Below, one piece after another: positions 21,713 through 30,161 of a stretch of DNA of 30,169 nucleotides; the first letter of the stretch is position 1, and each line of letters opens with the position of its first letter. The notes under the pieces were generated by a model. The model saw nothing but the letters and a program-made list of their open reading frames with translations. It was not told the DNA's origin and searched no databases. Source of the DNA: Bacillota bacterium (lineage in GTDB: Bacteria; Bacillota_E; RBS10-35; JAJYVN01); the NCBI GenBank assembly GCA_021846605.1, contig JAJZWQ010000015.1, forward strand, positions 1 to 30,169. Direction: 5' to 3'. A program made the translations under genes and the position numbers.

Positions 21713-22255
21713 TCAGAAGCCGACGGTCGCCAGGGTTGTCCGGCGGTCGGGGATGTCGCGCGCGGCGCGCATGCAGGCGCGGCGCAGATCGTCGGGGACA
21801 GCGGGATCGGTGGCGGCGTCCACAAGGCAGGCCGCGGCGCGCGGGTCGCGGGCCCGGGCGGCCAAGATCTCCAGGGCCGCGTGGCGCACGCGCTTGCTGC
21901 GGTCGTGGCGGGCCAGGCGCACCATGTGCGGGACGGGATCCAGGCCCATGTCGCCACGCTCGGTCCGGGCGGCCAGGGCTTGCATGGAGAGCAGGCGGAC
22001 GATGGCCAGGGGGTCCTGCGTGCCGGTGAGGATGGCGCTGGCCGAACCGCGCCCTGGCACCAGGCCCAGCAGGTGGGCGCACCACCGCCGCACCACCGGG
22101 CGGCTGTCGTGGACCAGGCCGCGCTCCAGGGCCGGGGCGGCGGACCGCCCGAGCGCGCGGAGCGCGCTGACCGCCGCCATCCGGCGGCGCACGTCTGGGG
22201 ACGCCAAGGCCTCTACCAGGCCCCAGGCTGGCGCTGGGTCGGTCGGCGACCGCAC
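21713..22255 (-). CDS. HEAT-repeat protein
   Basis: The 180-residue product is built of helical pairs typical of HEAT/PBS-lyase repeats. Examples are SPDVRRRMAAVSALRALGRSAAPALERGL, DSRPVVRRWCAHLLGLV, DPLAIVRLLSMQALAAR, DRSKRVRHAALEILAARA and DPAVPDDLRRACMRAARDI, each with the 'd..vR..A...L' pattern. It is probably a soluble protein-protein scaffold. GTG 22255 is well supported: AAGGAG lies exactly 8 bases upstream. It sits between a histidine phosphatase gene (112-bp gap) and the calcium-pump gene on the same strand. No enzymatic motif is seen and its partner is unknown. Confidence 0.75.
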   Translation of the reverse strand: MRSPTDPAPAWGLVEALASPDVRRRMAAVSALRALGRSAAPALERGLVHDSRPVVRRWCAHLLGLVPGRGSASAILTGTQDPLAIVRLLSMQALAARTERGDMGLDPVPHMVRLARHDRSKRVRHAALEILAARARDPRAAACLVDAATDPAVPDDLRRACMRAARDIPDRRTTLATVGF

Positions 22256-22367
22256 CGTACCCGCTCCTTCACTGGTGGAATAGCCCCCGCCGAGCGGTGG
22301 GAAGGATGGGGTACGCCACCGATCGTGTCTGATCCTGCCGAATGCCAGGGGATTTTGGGAATCGCCA

Positions 22368-22967
22368 TCACGCGAGGTGGGCGGTGTCGTTGATGCGCTC
22401 CAGCCACTCCAGGCCGTTCTCCAGGCGGAGCGCGTTGATGCAGGCATTGTCCTGGGCGATGCCGACGGGGGCGGCGGCGCCCAGCCAGTGGAGCAACAGG
22501 CGGGCGTTCAACGTGCCGTGGGCCACGAGCGCGATGCGCGTCCCGTCGGGTAGCGCCGCCAGGCGCTGCGTCACCCGGCGCACGCGTTCGGCCACCGCCG
22601 ACTCGCTCTCCGGCCCGGGGTATGTCCAGCCGCCGTCGGGCATTTCGGGCTCCAGAACCGCCCGGGGGAACCGCGCCGCCAGACTCTCCCGTCCGGCGCC
22701 GGTATACGGGTCCCAGCGGTTATACTCGACCAGGTCGTTCCAGACGTGCAGGGGGGCGCCGGACTTCTCCGCCAGGCAGTTGGCCGTCTGCAGCGCGCGC
22801 ACCAGCGGGCTGGAGACGATGCGCTGAACGCCGGCGGCCGCCAGCGCCTCGGCCAGACGCCGGCTCTGCTCCCAGCCCAGTTCGGTCAGTTCGGGGTTGT
22901 AGAGCCGCTCGCCGCTCACGTTGGCCACGGTCTGGCCGTGACGTGCCAGGAACAGTCGCGTCGCCAC
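22368..22967 (-). CDS. Histidine phosphatase family protein (phosphoglycerate-mutase-like)
   Basis: The 199-residue product has the RHG signature at its start (LFLARHGQTVANVSG) with the phospho-accepting histidine near residue 10. It also has LTELGWEQSRRLAEAL, IVSSPLVRALQTANCLAE and the second catalytic histidine in IALVAHGTLNARLLLHWL. This is the 2H-phosphatase fold shared by cofactor-dependent phosphoglycerate mutases, GpmB/PhoE-like phosphatases and CobC. Size and lack of mutase-specific inserts favour a broad phosphatase. The start is GTG 22967, with GGGAGGAGG upstream. It is divergent from the TauE/SafE gene, with a 108-bp gap that should hold both promoters. Confidence 0.88.
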   Translation of the reverse strand: MATRLFLARHGQTVANVSGERLYNPELTELGWEQSRRLAEALAAAGVQRIVSSPLVRALQTANCLAEKSGAPLHVWNDLVEYNRWDPYTGAGRESLAARFPRAVLEPEMPDGGWTYPGPESESAVAERVRRVTQRLAALPDGTRIALVAHGTLNARLLLHWLGAAAPVGIAQDNACINALRLENGLEWLERINDTAHLA

Positions 22968-23075
22968 GCGGATGCCTCCTCCCGGGCCCCTGTTCTGGCC
23001 TCACCGGGGCGCCCCCTGCCGCCAAGCGGCCGCGGGGACGCGTCCGACCGGCCCGTGCGGAAGGTGGAATCGCGC

Positions 23076-23831
23076 GTGCCCTGGACCGCCGCCCCTCCCC
23101 TGGTGCTGGTCGGCCTGGCCGTGGGCCTGCTGTCTGGCCTGTTCGGCGTGGGGGGAGGCGTGATCGTCGTCCCCGCGCTGGGCCTGCTGCTCCACCTCCA
23201 CGAACACCTGGCACAGGGGACAAGCCTGGCGGTGATCCTGCCCACCACGGCCTGGGGCGCGTACCGGTATGCCCGCCGCGGCTCGGTGCGCTGGGCGGCG
23301 AGCCTGCGCATGGGCATCCCCGCCGTCCTGGCCAGTACGCTGGCGGCGCGCGCCGCCCTGCACCTGCCGGGAGGCCTGCTGCGCGTCTTCTTCGCCGTCT
23401 TCCTGATGGCCGTGGCCTGGCGCAACGCCACCCGCCGGGACACCCCCCCGCCACCGCCGGGGACCAGCCGTCGGCTGGCCTGGATCCAGATTGCGCTGGG
23501 CACGGGCGTGGGCTGCCTGGCGGGCCTGTTGGGCGTGGGCGGCGGGGCCCTGGCCACACCGGGACTGGTGCTGCTCTGCGGGTTTCCGGCCCAATTGGCC
23601 CAGGGAACCTCCCTGGGGGCCCTGGTGCTGGCCGCCGGCGCCGGCATGCGCAGCTACGCCGCCTCGGGATCGGTGGTGTGGCCGGCGGCGGCCGCCATCT
23701 TCGCCGGCGCCCTGGCCACGGTGCCGGTGGGCGCGCAACTCGCCCACCGGCTGCCCGAGCGGCGCCTGCGCGTGGCGTTCTCGCTGTTCGTGCTGGCCAT
23801 GGCGCTGTGGGAGATCGTCCGCCAGTTCTAG
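23076..23831 (+). CDS. TauE/SafE family membrane transporter
   Basis: The 251-residue membrane protein has two related halves, each opening with a glycine-rich helix: GLLSGLFGVGGGVIVVPALGLLL and GCLAGLLGVGGGALATPGLVLL. Each is followed by LAQGTSL. This internal repeat is the hallmark of TauE/SafE (PF01925) exporters, linked to sulfite, sulfoacetate or other sulfur-containing organic anions. About eight membrane segments are expected. The start GTG 23076 has GGAAGGTGG 8 bases upstream; GTG 23064 is in frame but lacks a site. Its stop overlaps that of the convergent ABC transporter gene in the shared CTAG at 23828-23831. No sulfur-metabolism gene is nearby, so the substrate is open. Confidence 0.88.
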   Translation: MPWTAAPPLVLVGLAVGLLSGLFGVGGGVIVVPALGLLLHLHEHLAQGTSLAVILPTTAWGAYRYARRGSVRWAASLRMGIPAVLASTLAARAALHLPGGLLRVFFAVFLMAVAWRNATRRDTPPPPPGTSRRLAWIQIALGTGVGCLAGLLGVGGGALATPGLVLLCGFPAQLAQGTSLGALVLAAGAGMRSYAASGSVVWPAAAAIFAGALATVPVGAQLAHRLPERRLRVAFSLFVLAMALWEIVRQF

Positions 23832-25726
23832 CGGCGGGGTGCGCCCCCCGCGTCCAGGAAGCGGTACTGGGCCCGCAGCAACTCCAGGTAGACCCCCTCC
23901 TGGGCCAGGAGTTGGACGTGCGTGCCGGCCTCGACGATGCGGCCGTGCGCGAAGACCAGGATGCGGTCCGCCCGCCGGATGGTGGACAGCCGGTGCGCGA
24001 CCACAAACGCCGTGCGTCCCTCCAACAGGCGAGCCAGGGCCGCCTGCACCTTCTGCTCGGTCTGGGTGTCGATGCTGCTGGTGGCCTCGTCCAGCACCAG
24101 GATGCGGGGGTCGGCCACCAGGGCGCGGGCGAACGCCAGGAGCTGCCGCTGGCCCACCGAGAAGCGCCCGCCGCGTTCCCCGACCTCGGTGTCGTAGCCG
24201 CGGGGCAGCGCGGTGATGAACCCGTGCGCGTCCACCGCGCGCGCCGCCGCCTCCACCTCGTCGTCGCTGGCGTCCAGGCGCCCGTAGCGCAGGTTCTCGC
24301 GCACGGTGCCGGAGAAGAGCACCGTCTCCTGCAGCACGGTCCCCACCTGCCGGCGCAGGGAGGGCAGGGAGACCGCGCGCACGTCGTGCCCGTCGATCAG
24401 GATGCGCCCGGACTGCGGGTCATACAGGCGGGTCAGCATGCTGACCACCGACGTCTTGCCGGCTCCGGTGTGTCCCACCAGGGCCACCGTCTCTCCCGGG
24501 GCCGCGCGGAAGTTCACCCCGTCCAGGGCCCGGCGGCGCCCGTCGTAGGAGAAGACCACGTCCTCGAAGGCCACCTCGCCGCGCACTGGCGGCAGATCCG
24601 GGGCGCCGGGGGGGCTGGCCACGCGCGCCTGGAAGTCCAGGAACTGGAAGATGCGTTCCGAGGAGGCCATGGCCTGCAACAGCGAGTTGTACAGGTTGCC
24701 GATCTGAGCGATCGGCGACCAGAACATGGCCACGTACTGCAGGAACATGACCACCAGTTCCACCTGGATGCGGCCGTGGATGTAGAGTTCCGACCCGTAG
24801 ATGAAGACGACCGCCGTCCCCAGCGCCCCGGTGACGGTCACCAGGGGCCCGAAGAGCGCGGACCAACGCTGCGCCAGGCGCCAACTGGCGAAGTACTCGT
24901 AGTTGATCCCGTCGAAGAAGCGGCGGTTCTCTGTCTCGGCGGTGAAGGCCTGGGTCACGCGGATCCCCTGGATCGCCTCGTTCAGGTGGGCGTTGATGCG
25001 CGTCAGACGCCGGCGCACGCGCTGCCAGCTCTGGCGGATCTGGCGGCGCATGCGGGTGGAGATCGCCAGCATCAAGGGGATCACCGCAAAGCAGGCCAGA
25101 GCCAGGTTCCAGCGGAGCACCAGCATCACCGCGACGATGCCGACCAGCAGGAAGGCGTTGCTGAGCAGGGTGACGATGCCGTTGGTGAACAGGTCGTTGA
25201 GCGCGTTGACGTCGTTGGTCACGCGCACCAGGACGCTGCCCACCGAGTGACGGTCGAAGAAGTCCAGGGAGAGCCCCTGGATGTGGGCGTAGAGATCCGT
25301 GCGCAGGTCCACCAGCACCCGCTGGCCCAGGGCGGCGGTCAGGCGCGTCTGCAGGACGCCCGCCCCCCAGTTGAACACGTAGGACGCCAGATACAGCAGC
25401 GCATACAGGGCGAGCCGGTGCGCCCGGTGCGTCAGGGTCGCGCCGGTGGCCCCCGGCGCGCTGATCACGTTCACCGCCAGCCCGAGCAGAACCGGCCGCA
25501 CCAACTGCGTCCCAGCGCCGGCCAGGGTGGCGACCGTCCCCGCCACCGTCAGCCAGCGGTAGGGGCGCACGTACCCCAGCAGCCGGCGCATCTGGCTCCA
25601 GTTGAACGGGCGCTCGATGTCCTCGTCCTCGCGATAGAGGAAGCGGTCGGGCCCGGATGGGGGCGGGGTGACCGCGCCCAGCCAGGCATCCAGCCGGTCC
25701 CGCCAGCCCGCCGGTTCAGCGGCCAT
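23828..25726 (-). CDS. Heterodimeric ABC exporter half, BmrD/YheH-like (catalytic subunit)
   Basis: The 632-residue product joins a six-helix membrane domain to an ATPase domain. Walker A is GHTGAGKTS and Walker B is LVLDEATSSID with a normal catalytic glutamate. The signature reads FSVGQRQLLAFARAL instead of LSGGQ, and the H-loop is VVAHRLST. The longer N-terminus with an acidic stretch (REDEDIERPFNW) before the first helix recalls BmrD/YheH. In heterodimeric exporters (BmrCD, LmrCD, TM287/288) one half carries degenerate motifs, which fits the partner upstream. Substrates are usually drugs or lipids. ATG 25726 overlaps the partner's stop by 11 bases, with AAGGGGGG upstream, so translation is coupled. 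Confidence 0.9.
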   Translation of the reverse strand: MAAEPAGWRDRLDAWLGAVTPPPSGPDRFLYREDEDIERPFNWSQMRRLLGYVRPYRWLTVAGTVATLAGAGTQLVRPVLLGLAVNVISAPGATGATLTHRAHRLALYALLYLASYVFNWGAGVLQTRLTAALGQRVLVDLRTDLYAHIQGLSLDFFDRHSVGSVLVRVTNDVNALNDLFTNGIVTLLSNAFLLVGIVAVMLVLRWNLALACFAVIPLMLAISTRMRRQIRQSWQRVRRRLTRINAHLNEAIQGIRVTQAFTAETENRRFFDGINYEYFASWRLAQRWSALFGPLVTVTGALGTAVVFIYGSELYIHGRIQVELVVMFLQYVAMFWSPIAQIGNLYNSLLQAMASSERIFQFLDFQARVASPPGAPDLPPVRGEVAFEDVVFSYDGRRRALDGVNFRAAPGETVALVGHTGAGKTSVVSMLTRLYDPQSGRILIDGHDVRAVSLPSLRRQVGTVLQETVLFSGTVRENLRYGRLDASDDEVEAAARAVDAHGFITALPRGYDTEVGERGGRFSVGQRQLLAFARALVADPRILVLDEATSSIDTQTEQKVQAALARLLEGRTAFVVAHRLSTIRRADRILVFAHGRIVEAGTHVQLLAQEGVYLELLRAQYRFLDAGGAPRR

Positions 25727-27500
25727 CGGCCCGCCCCCCTTCCAGCGCGGACCCGGCGCCCGCCGCGTCGTCCTGGAACTGGAGATCGAAGAGTTCGCGG
25801 TAGAGCCCGCCCATGCGCAGCAGTTCCTCATGCCGCCCCCGCTCGCGCACCCGGCCCCCGTCGAGCACCAGGATCTCGTCGGCATGCCGGACCGAACTGA
25901 GCCGGTGGGCGATGATGAAGGTGGTGCGGCCCTCCATGGCCGCCGCCAGCGCCTGCTGGAGTTCGTACTCCGTCTCCATGTCGACGCTGGAGGTGGCGTC
26001 GTCCAGGATCAGCACCCGCGGGTTATACAGCACCGCGCGGGCGATCGCCACACGCTGGCGCTGCCCCCCGGACAGCCCCAACCCGCGCTCGCCGACCACC
26101 GTCTGGTAGCCATCGGGCAACTCCTCGATGAACTCTGCCGCCTGGGCGATGGCGGCGGCCCGCCGCACGTCCTCCAGCGTGGCGCCCCGCCGCCCGTAGG
26201 CGATGTTCTCCTGGATGCTGGCCGAGAAGAGGAATGTCTCCCCCGGCACCAGGCCGATCTGGCGGCGCAGGCTGGTCAGCGTCCACGCGCGGACCTCCCG
26301 CCCGTCCACCTCGACGCGCCCCCGCTCGCACTCATAGAAACGCGCCAGCAGGTTGACCAGCGAACTCTTGCCCGCCCCGGTCGCCCCCACCAGTCCGATG
26401 ACGTGCCCCGGCGGGGCATCCAGGGTGACGTCCTCCAGCGCGGGTGGCCCCGACGTCCCGGGGTAGCGGAAGGTCACGCCCTGCAGCCGCACGTGGCCGC
26501 GCGCCGCCGCGGGCTCCAGCCGCACGGCGCCCGGCAGGTCGTGCACCCGGTCGGGCGTCTCCAGGATCTCGAGCAGCCGCACCTCCGCCGCCGACGCCTG
26601 GGCGAGGAGGTTCACCAGGAAGCCCAACTGCTGGGTGGGACCCGTCAGGTATCCCAGCAGGCCGAAGAACGCCATCACGCCGCCCACCGTCAGGTGGCCG
26701 TGCAGCACCTGCTCGCCGCCATACCACAGCAGGACCACCGCCGAGAGGTTCCCCAGCAGCTGGATCAGGGGGATGTAGTTCGCCTGGGAAGCCGCCGCGC
26801 GCAGGTTGCCCTGGCTGTAGGCGGTGTTGGCCGCCGCAAACTTCTCCAGTTCATAGGGCTCGCGCGTGAAGGACTTGACCACGCGCACGGCCATGATGTT
26901 CTCCTGCACGACCGTCTGCAGGCGGCTCATGGCCTGGCGGATCGCGGTGTACACGGGGCGCACGCGCTGGTCGAAGCGGATCACGGTCCCGGCTAACAGT
27001 GGCAGGAAGATGAGCGTCAACAGCGTCAGGCGCACGTCGAGCGTGAACATGACCACCAGGCCCAGCCCGACGTTCAGGGCGAAGCTCCAGCCGCTGATCA
27101 GGCCCTGCCCCAGATACATGCGCCAGGCCTCGACGTCGCCGGTGAGGCGCTGCATGAGGTTGCCGGTGTGCTCACGGTCGTAGTATTCGAACCCGTGATA
27201 CTGCAGCCGGGTATACAGCGCCTGGCGGAGGGCGTAGGTGGCCTTCTGCCCGTACAGCCCACTGCAATACGACTGCAGGAAGTTGAAGACGCCACCGGCC
27301 GCGGCCAGGGCGGGCACGCCCAAGGCCAGCGGCCAAAGCAGCGCGCGATCACGGCCCTGCAGCACGGTGTCGAACAGGGCTCGCACCAAGTAGACGCCGG
27401 CCAGGTTAGCCGCGGTCAACAGCGCGAGCGCGACCACGGCCACCAGCAGGGTGCGCCGGTAGGGTGCTCGGTAGCGGGTAAGCCGTCCCGATGCCGCCAT
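25716..27500 (-). CDS. Heterodimeric ABC exporter half, BmrC/YheI-like (degenerate subunit)
   Basis: The 594-residue product has six membrane helices and an ATPase domain: Walker A GATGAGKSS, signature LSGGQRQRVAIARAV and Walker B VLILDDATSSVDMETE. The catalytic glutamate after Walker B is replaced by aspartate (LDD), as in the degenerate half of TM287/288 and BmrCD. This half also has the intact LSGGQ, which pairs with the partner's active site. The start is uncertain. ATG 27500 gives the compact N-terminus usual for the family, with GGGAGGTG upstream at a long spacing. ATG 27581 (27 residues longer) has GGAG at good spacing. The partner gene overlaps by 11 bases. Confidence 0.9.
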   Translation of the reverse strand: MAASGRLTRYRAPYRRTLLVAVVALALLTAANLAGVYLVRALFDTVLQGRDRALLWPLALGVPALAAAGGVFNFLQSYCSGLYGQKATYALRQALYTRLQYHGFEYYDREHTGNLMQRLTGDVEAWRMYLGQGLISGWSFALNVGLGLVVMFTLDVRLTLLTLIFLPLLAGTVIRFDQRVRPVYTAIRQAMSRLQTVVQENIMAVRVVKSFTREPYELEKFAAANTAYSQGNLRAAASQANYIPLIQLLGNLSAVVLLWYGGEQVLHGHLTVGGVMAFFGLLGYLTGPTQQLGFLVNLLAQASAAEVRLLEILETPDRVHDLPGAVRLEPAAARGHVRLQGVTFRYPGTSGPPALEDVTLDAPPGHVIGLVGATGAGKSSLVNLLARFYECERGRVEVDGREVRAWTLTSLRRQIGLVPGETFLFSASIQENIAYGRRGATLEDVRRAAAIAQAAEFIEELPDGYQTVVGERGLGLSGGQRQRVAIARAVLYNPRVLILDDATSSVDMETEYELQQALAAAMEGRTTFIIAHRLSSVRHADEILVLDGGRVRERGRHEELLRMGGLYRELFDLQFQDDAAGAGSALEGGRADGR

Positions 27501-27608
27501 GCGCGCGGGGACACCTCCCGGACTGGTCATCGCCGGCCCGTTCGTGCGCCCCTCGCCCATCCCTTCCGCCGCGCATGCCATCCTGGCTCCAGCGGCCGGA
27601 AGGAGAGA

Positions 27609-28565
27609 TTATGCCTTCCAGCGGAGCAGCGTCCGGCGCAGGTCATGGGCACCGTCGGGCCGGCTGCACTCAAAATACACCCACAGGCCCGCCGTGTCGG
27701 GCAGCACGTCGGCGTAGCGCACCGAGCCCGTCGTCCCGTTCGAGACCACCGCCGGTCCCTGCGGCGTCAGGGTGCGCCACGCCGCCAAGTCCGTGGCGGC
27801 GGCCAGGCCGAGGCGTTCCTCGTAGTTCTCCTCGACCCGCGCGCTCCCGTCATACAGCCCCATCCAGCCCGGTCCCACCGGTACCACCGTGGTCAGGCGG
27901 GCCTGGTAGCGATCCCAGCCGTCGCCGGTCCGCAGGCAGGGCCCGTGCCACGCCCAGCGGCGCAAATCGTCACTGCTGGCCAGGGCGGTCCCGCAGCGGA
28001 CCAGGCCCGTGTTGTAGGCGTCGGCGGTGCCGTGCATGGCCTGGGCCGACGCCCCGCTCCCCTCCGCCCAGGAGACCAGCAGCCACAGGCGGTCGCCCGC
28101 GCGCACGGGCACCGGGTCCTTCACGCCTTCCGACCCCGTGGACTCGGCCGTGAGCACCGTGGTGCGCTCTCCCCGCGGGAGTCCGGTCAGCGTCGCGGCG
28201 CGGAAGGCGTCGATCCGCCAACGCCCGTCGGCGGGGTCCACGAAAGAGACCAGCCACACCCAGCCCCCGCCCACCGTGTCGCGCACCAGCGCACTGCGCT
28301 CCAGCGACGCCGCCTCCAGGTCCTCCTTGGTCAGCGCCGCCACATCCCTGAAGGGCCCCCCGGCGTGGCTGACCGCGATGGTGTTGGAGTAGCCGCGATC
28401 CGAGGGCAGCCCGCGCGGCCGGCGGCGGCGGTAGGTGAGCACCACGTCCTCGCCGTCGCGCAGCACGGATGGGGCCCCGACCCAGGAACCTGATCCCGCG
28501 GTCTCCGGTTCCAGGACAACCTCGGCCCCTTCGGGATCAAACAGCACGGCGACCCGTCCCTTCAT
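27609..28565 (-). CDS. Beta-propeller glycosidase-like protein
   Basis: The 318-residue product has no signal peptide. It is made of repeated beta-blade units with the Trp/Asp-rich pattern of five-bladed propellers. Examples are GSWVGAPSVLRDGEDVVLTYRRR, GWVWLVSFVDPADGRWRIDAF, KDPVPVRAGDRLWLLVSW, ASSDDLRRWAWHGPCL, GWMGLYDGSARVEENYEERLGLA and GSVRYADVLPDTAGLWVYFEC. This resembles the GH32/43/130-type fold and related uncharacterised 'glycosylase' proteins. I cannot assign a family or catalytic residues with confidence, so it may be a binding protein. ATG 28565 lies only 6 bases after the stop of the carboxypeptidase gene, so the two are translationally linked. Confidence 0.55.
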   Translation of the reverse strand: MKGRVAVLFDPEGAEVVLEPETAGSGSWVGAPSVLRDGEDVVLTYRRRRPRGLPSDRGYSNTIAVSHAGGPFRDVAALTKEDLEAASLERSALVRDTVGGGWVWLVSFVDPADGRWRIDAFRAATLTGLPRGERTTVLTAESTGSEGVKDPVPVRAGDRLWLLVSWAEGSGASAQAMHGTADAYNTGLVRCGTALASSDDLRRWAWHGPCLRTGDGWDRYQARLTTVVPVGPGWMGLYDGSARVEENYEERLGLAAATDLAAWRTLTPQGPAVVSNGTTGSVRYADVLPDTAGLWVYFECSRPDGAHDLRRTLLRWKA

Positions 28566-28571
28566 CCCCGT

Positions 28572-29876
28572 CTAGAGATTCCGGAGCCAGAGCCGGAACC
28601 CTCCCCAGGCCACCGCCACCAGGTTCCCGCGCGGATCGGCCACCCTGGCGGTGATGGGCGTGGTGGCCACGGTGGCCTTGCCCGCCATCACCCGCACCGT
28701 GCCCAGCGTCTGGCCGGCCGCGACCGGACCGATCACGGACGCGGGCAGGGAGATCCGGGTCTGGAGCGTGGCCGACCCGGTCCGCGTCACCACCCAGGCA
28801 TCGCCGTTCGCCGCCAGCGGCACTTCGGGCCGCCGCGCCTCCCAGACGCGCAGGCCGGCCGCCGGCAACCCCTGCGTCCAGTTCACCTGCTGGTCCTGGA
28901 AGTTGGCGAAGCCCCAATCCAAAAGGGTCTGGGAGATCTGCGCGCTGGCCTGTTGGGTCGCCGTCCCCATCACGGCGGCCACCAACTCCGTGTTCCCCTG
29001 GGCGGCGGTGGTCACCAGGTGCCAACCCACGTTGGGCAGGTAGCCGCTCTTCATCCCCGTGACCGCGGAGTCGGTGCCGATGAGCAGGTTGTAGTTGCGC
29101 ACCGGGGCCATGGGGCGCTGGTTGGGGGGCGTCCACTGGAAGTATTCCACGTTGGTGAACTGCGCGTAAGTGTTGGGGTACGTCAGCAGGATGTGCCGGG
29201 CCAGGATCGCCTCGTCCAGGGCGGTGCTGATCTGACCGGTGGTCGGCAGCCCGTTGGTGTTCACGAAGTGGGTGTCGGTCATGCCCAGTTTGGCGGCCTC
29301 GGCGTTCATCTCAGACACGAAGTGCGTGGCCGTGCCCCCGACCGCTTCGGCGACCGCCAGCGCGGCGTCGTTGCCAGAGGGCACCATCATGCCCAGCAGC
29401 AGCGTCTTGAATTCCACGGTGGCGTTGGGCGGCAGGTCCAGATACATATCCGAGATGCCCGGCGTCCGGGACAGGGTCCGCACCCCGGGGCCCAGCGGCA
29501 CGTTCTGGGTGAGTTGGATACTGCCCTGCGAGATGGCGCGCAACGCCAGATCAAAGGTCATCATCTTGACCAGGCTGGCCGGCGCGAGTTGCAGCGTGGG
29601 GTTGGCCTCGCTGAGGATCTGCCCCGTGCGCGCGTCCATGAGCACGAACGAGGCGACCTGGCCGCCCAGGGCGGGCAGCGCCATCCCTTGGGCGACCGGC
29701 GCCACGGTCGGACCGCTCGGCGTGGTCGCGGCGGCCGCGGCGGGCACCTGACCCGACTTCGCGGCTCGCGCGGTGTGGTGCAGAGCATGGACGGTGAAAC
29801 CACCGGCGGCGACCAGCACGGCGACAATCACGACAATGCCGGCCGCTCGGGGCCGGCGGCGGCGACGGGTGCGCAA
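28572..29876 (-). CDS. D-alanyl-D-alanine carboxypeptidase (DacF-like, S11 family)
   Basis: This low-molecular-weight penicillin-binding protein removes the terminal D-Ala from peptidoglycan stem peptides outside the membrane. The 434-residue product has a basic start and one hydrophobic helix (about 12-28, signal or anchor), then the S11 domain. The nucleophile is S101 in PASLVKMMT (SxxK, with K104), SGN is at 167-169, and KSG at 276-278 (VTGMKSGYLP) stands where KTG is usual. A C-terminal beta domain follows, as in PBP5/DacF. TTG 29876 is chosen because AAAGGGG lies 8 bases upstream; an ATG just upstream is out of frame. The beta-propeller gene follows after 6 bases. Confidence 0.92.
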   Translation of the reverse strand: MRTRRRRRPRAAGIVVIVAVLVAAGGFTVHALHHTARAAKSGQVPAAAAATTPSGPTVAPVAQGMALPALGGQVASFVLMDARTGQILSEANPTLQLAPASLVKMMTFDLALRAISQGSIQLTQNVPLGPGVRTLSRTPGISDMYLDLPPNATVEFKTLLLGMMVPSGNDAALAVAEAVGGTATHFVSEMNAEAAKLGMTDTHFVNTNGLPTTGQISTALDEAILARHILLTYPNTYAQFTNVEYFQWTPPNQRPMAPVRNYNLLIGTDSAVTGMKSGYLPNVGWHLVTTAAQGNTELVAAVMGTATQQASAQISQTLLDWGFANFQDQQVNWTQGLPAAGLRVWEARRPEVPLAANGDAWVVTRTGSATLQTRISLPASVIGPVAAGQTLGTVRVMAGKATVATTPITARVADPRGNLVAVAWGGFRLWLRNL

Positions 29877-30119
29877 GCTGGAATCCCCTTTCCATGGGTA
29901 GACCAGAATGTCGACGGTGCCGCCCCGGATCGGGCGATCGGGGGGGCGAACGGGGCTCGGCGATACCCTTTGTCAAATACCACGGACGGAAGCGGACGGC
30001 AATCGCCTGGAGGGAATCTCACGGCGCGCCCGCATCGTTCCGCGCCACCCGCGGACGGCCCCGGCGCGCGCCCGCGGCGCAGCAGGCCGCCGCGGCCCGT
30101 CCTGGCAGGGGCGGCGACC
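29877..30119. other. Upstream region of the carboxypeptidase gene
   Basis: No gene is supported in this stretch. A perfect TTGACA on the minus strand at 29971-29976 could be a -35 box, but no TATAAT-like -10 follows at the right distance. Confidence 0.3.
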
Positions 30120-30161
30120 CTTCCCACTTCCCACTTCCCACTTCCCACTTCCCACTTCCCA
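30120..30161. repeat. Heptamer tandem repeat, six copies of CTTCCCA
   Basis: Six perfect head-to-tail copies of the 7-bp unit CTTCCCA (TGGGAAG on the other strand) lie eight bases from the window end. The unit length is not a multiple of three and no gene covers it. This kind of low-complexity array commonly varies in copy number. Confidence 0.9.

Noticed and set aside
22622..25900. 1092-codon plus-strand open frame, the longest in the window
   Set aside because: It runs antisense to the ABC exporter gene and through the TauE gene in another frame. No domain or periodicity supports it.
29971..29976. TTGACA as -35 box of the carboxypeptidase gene
   Set aside because: No -10-like hexamer lies 16-18 bases downstream, so I did not call a promoter.
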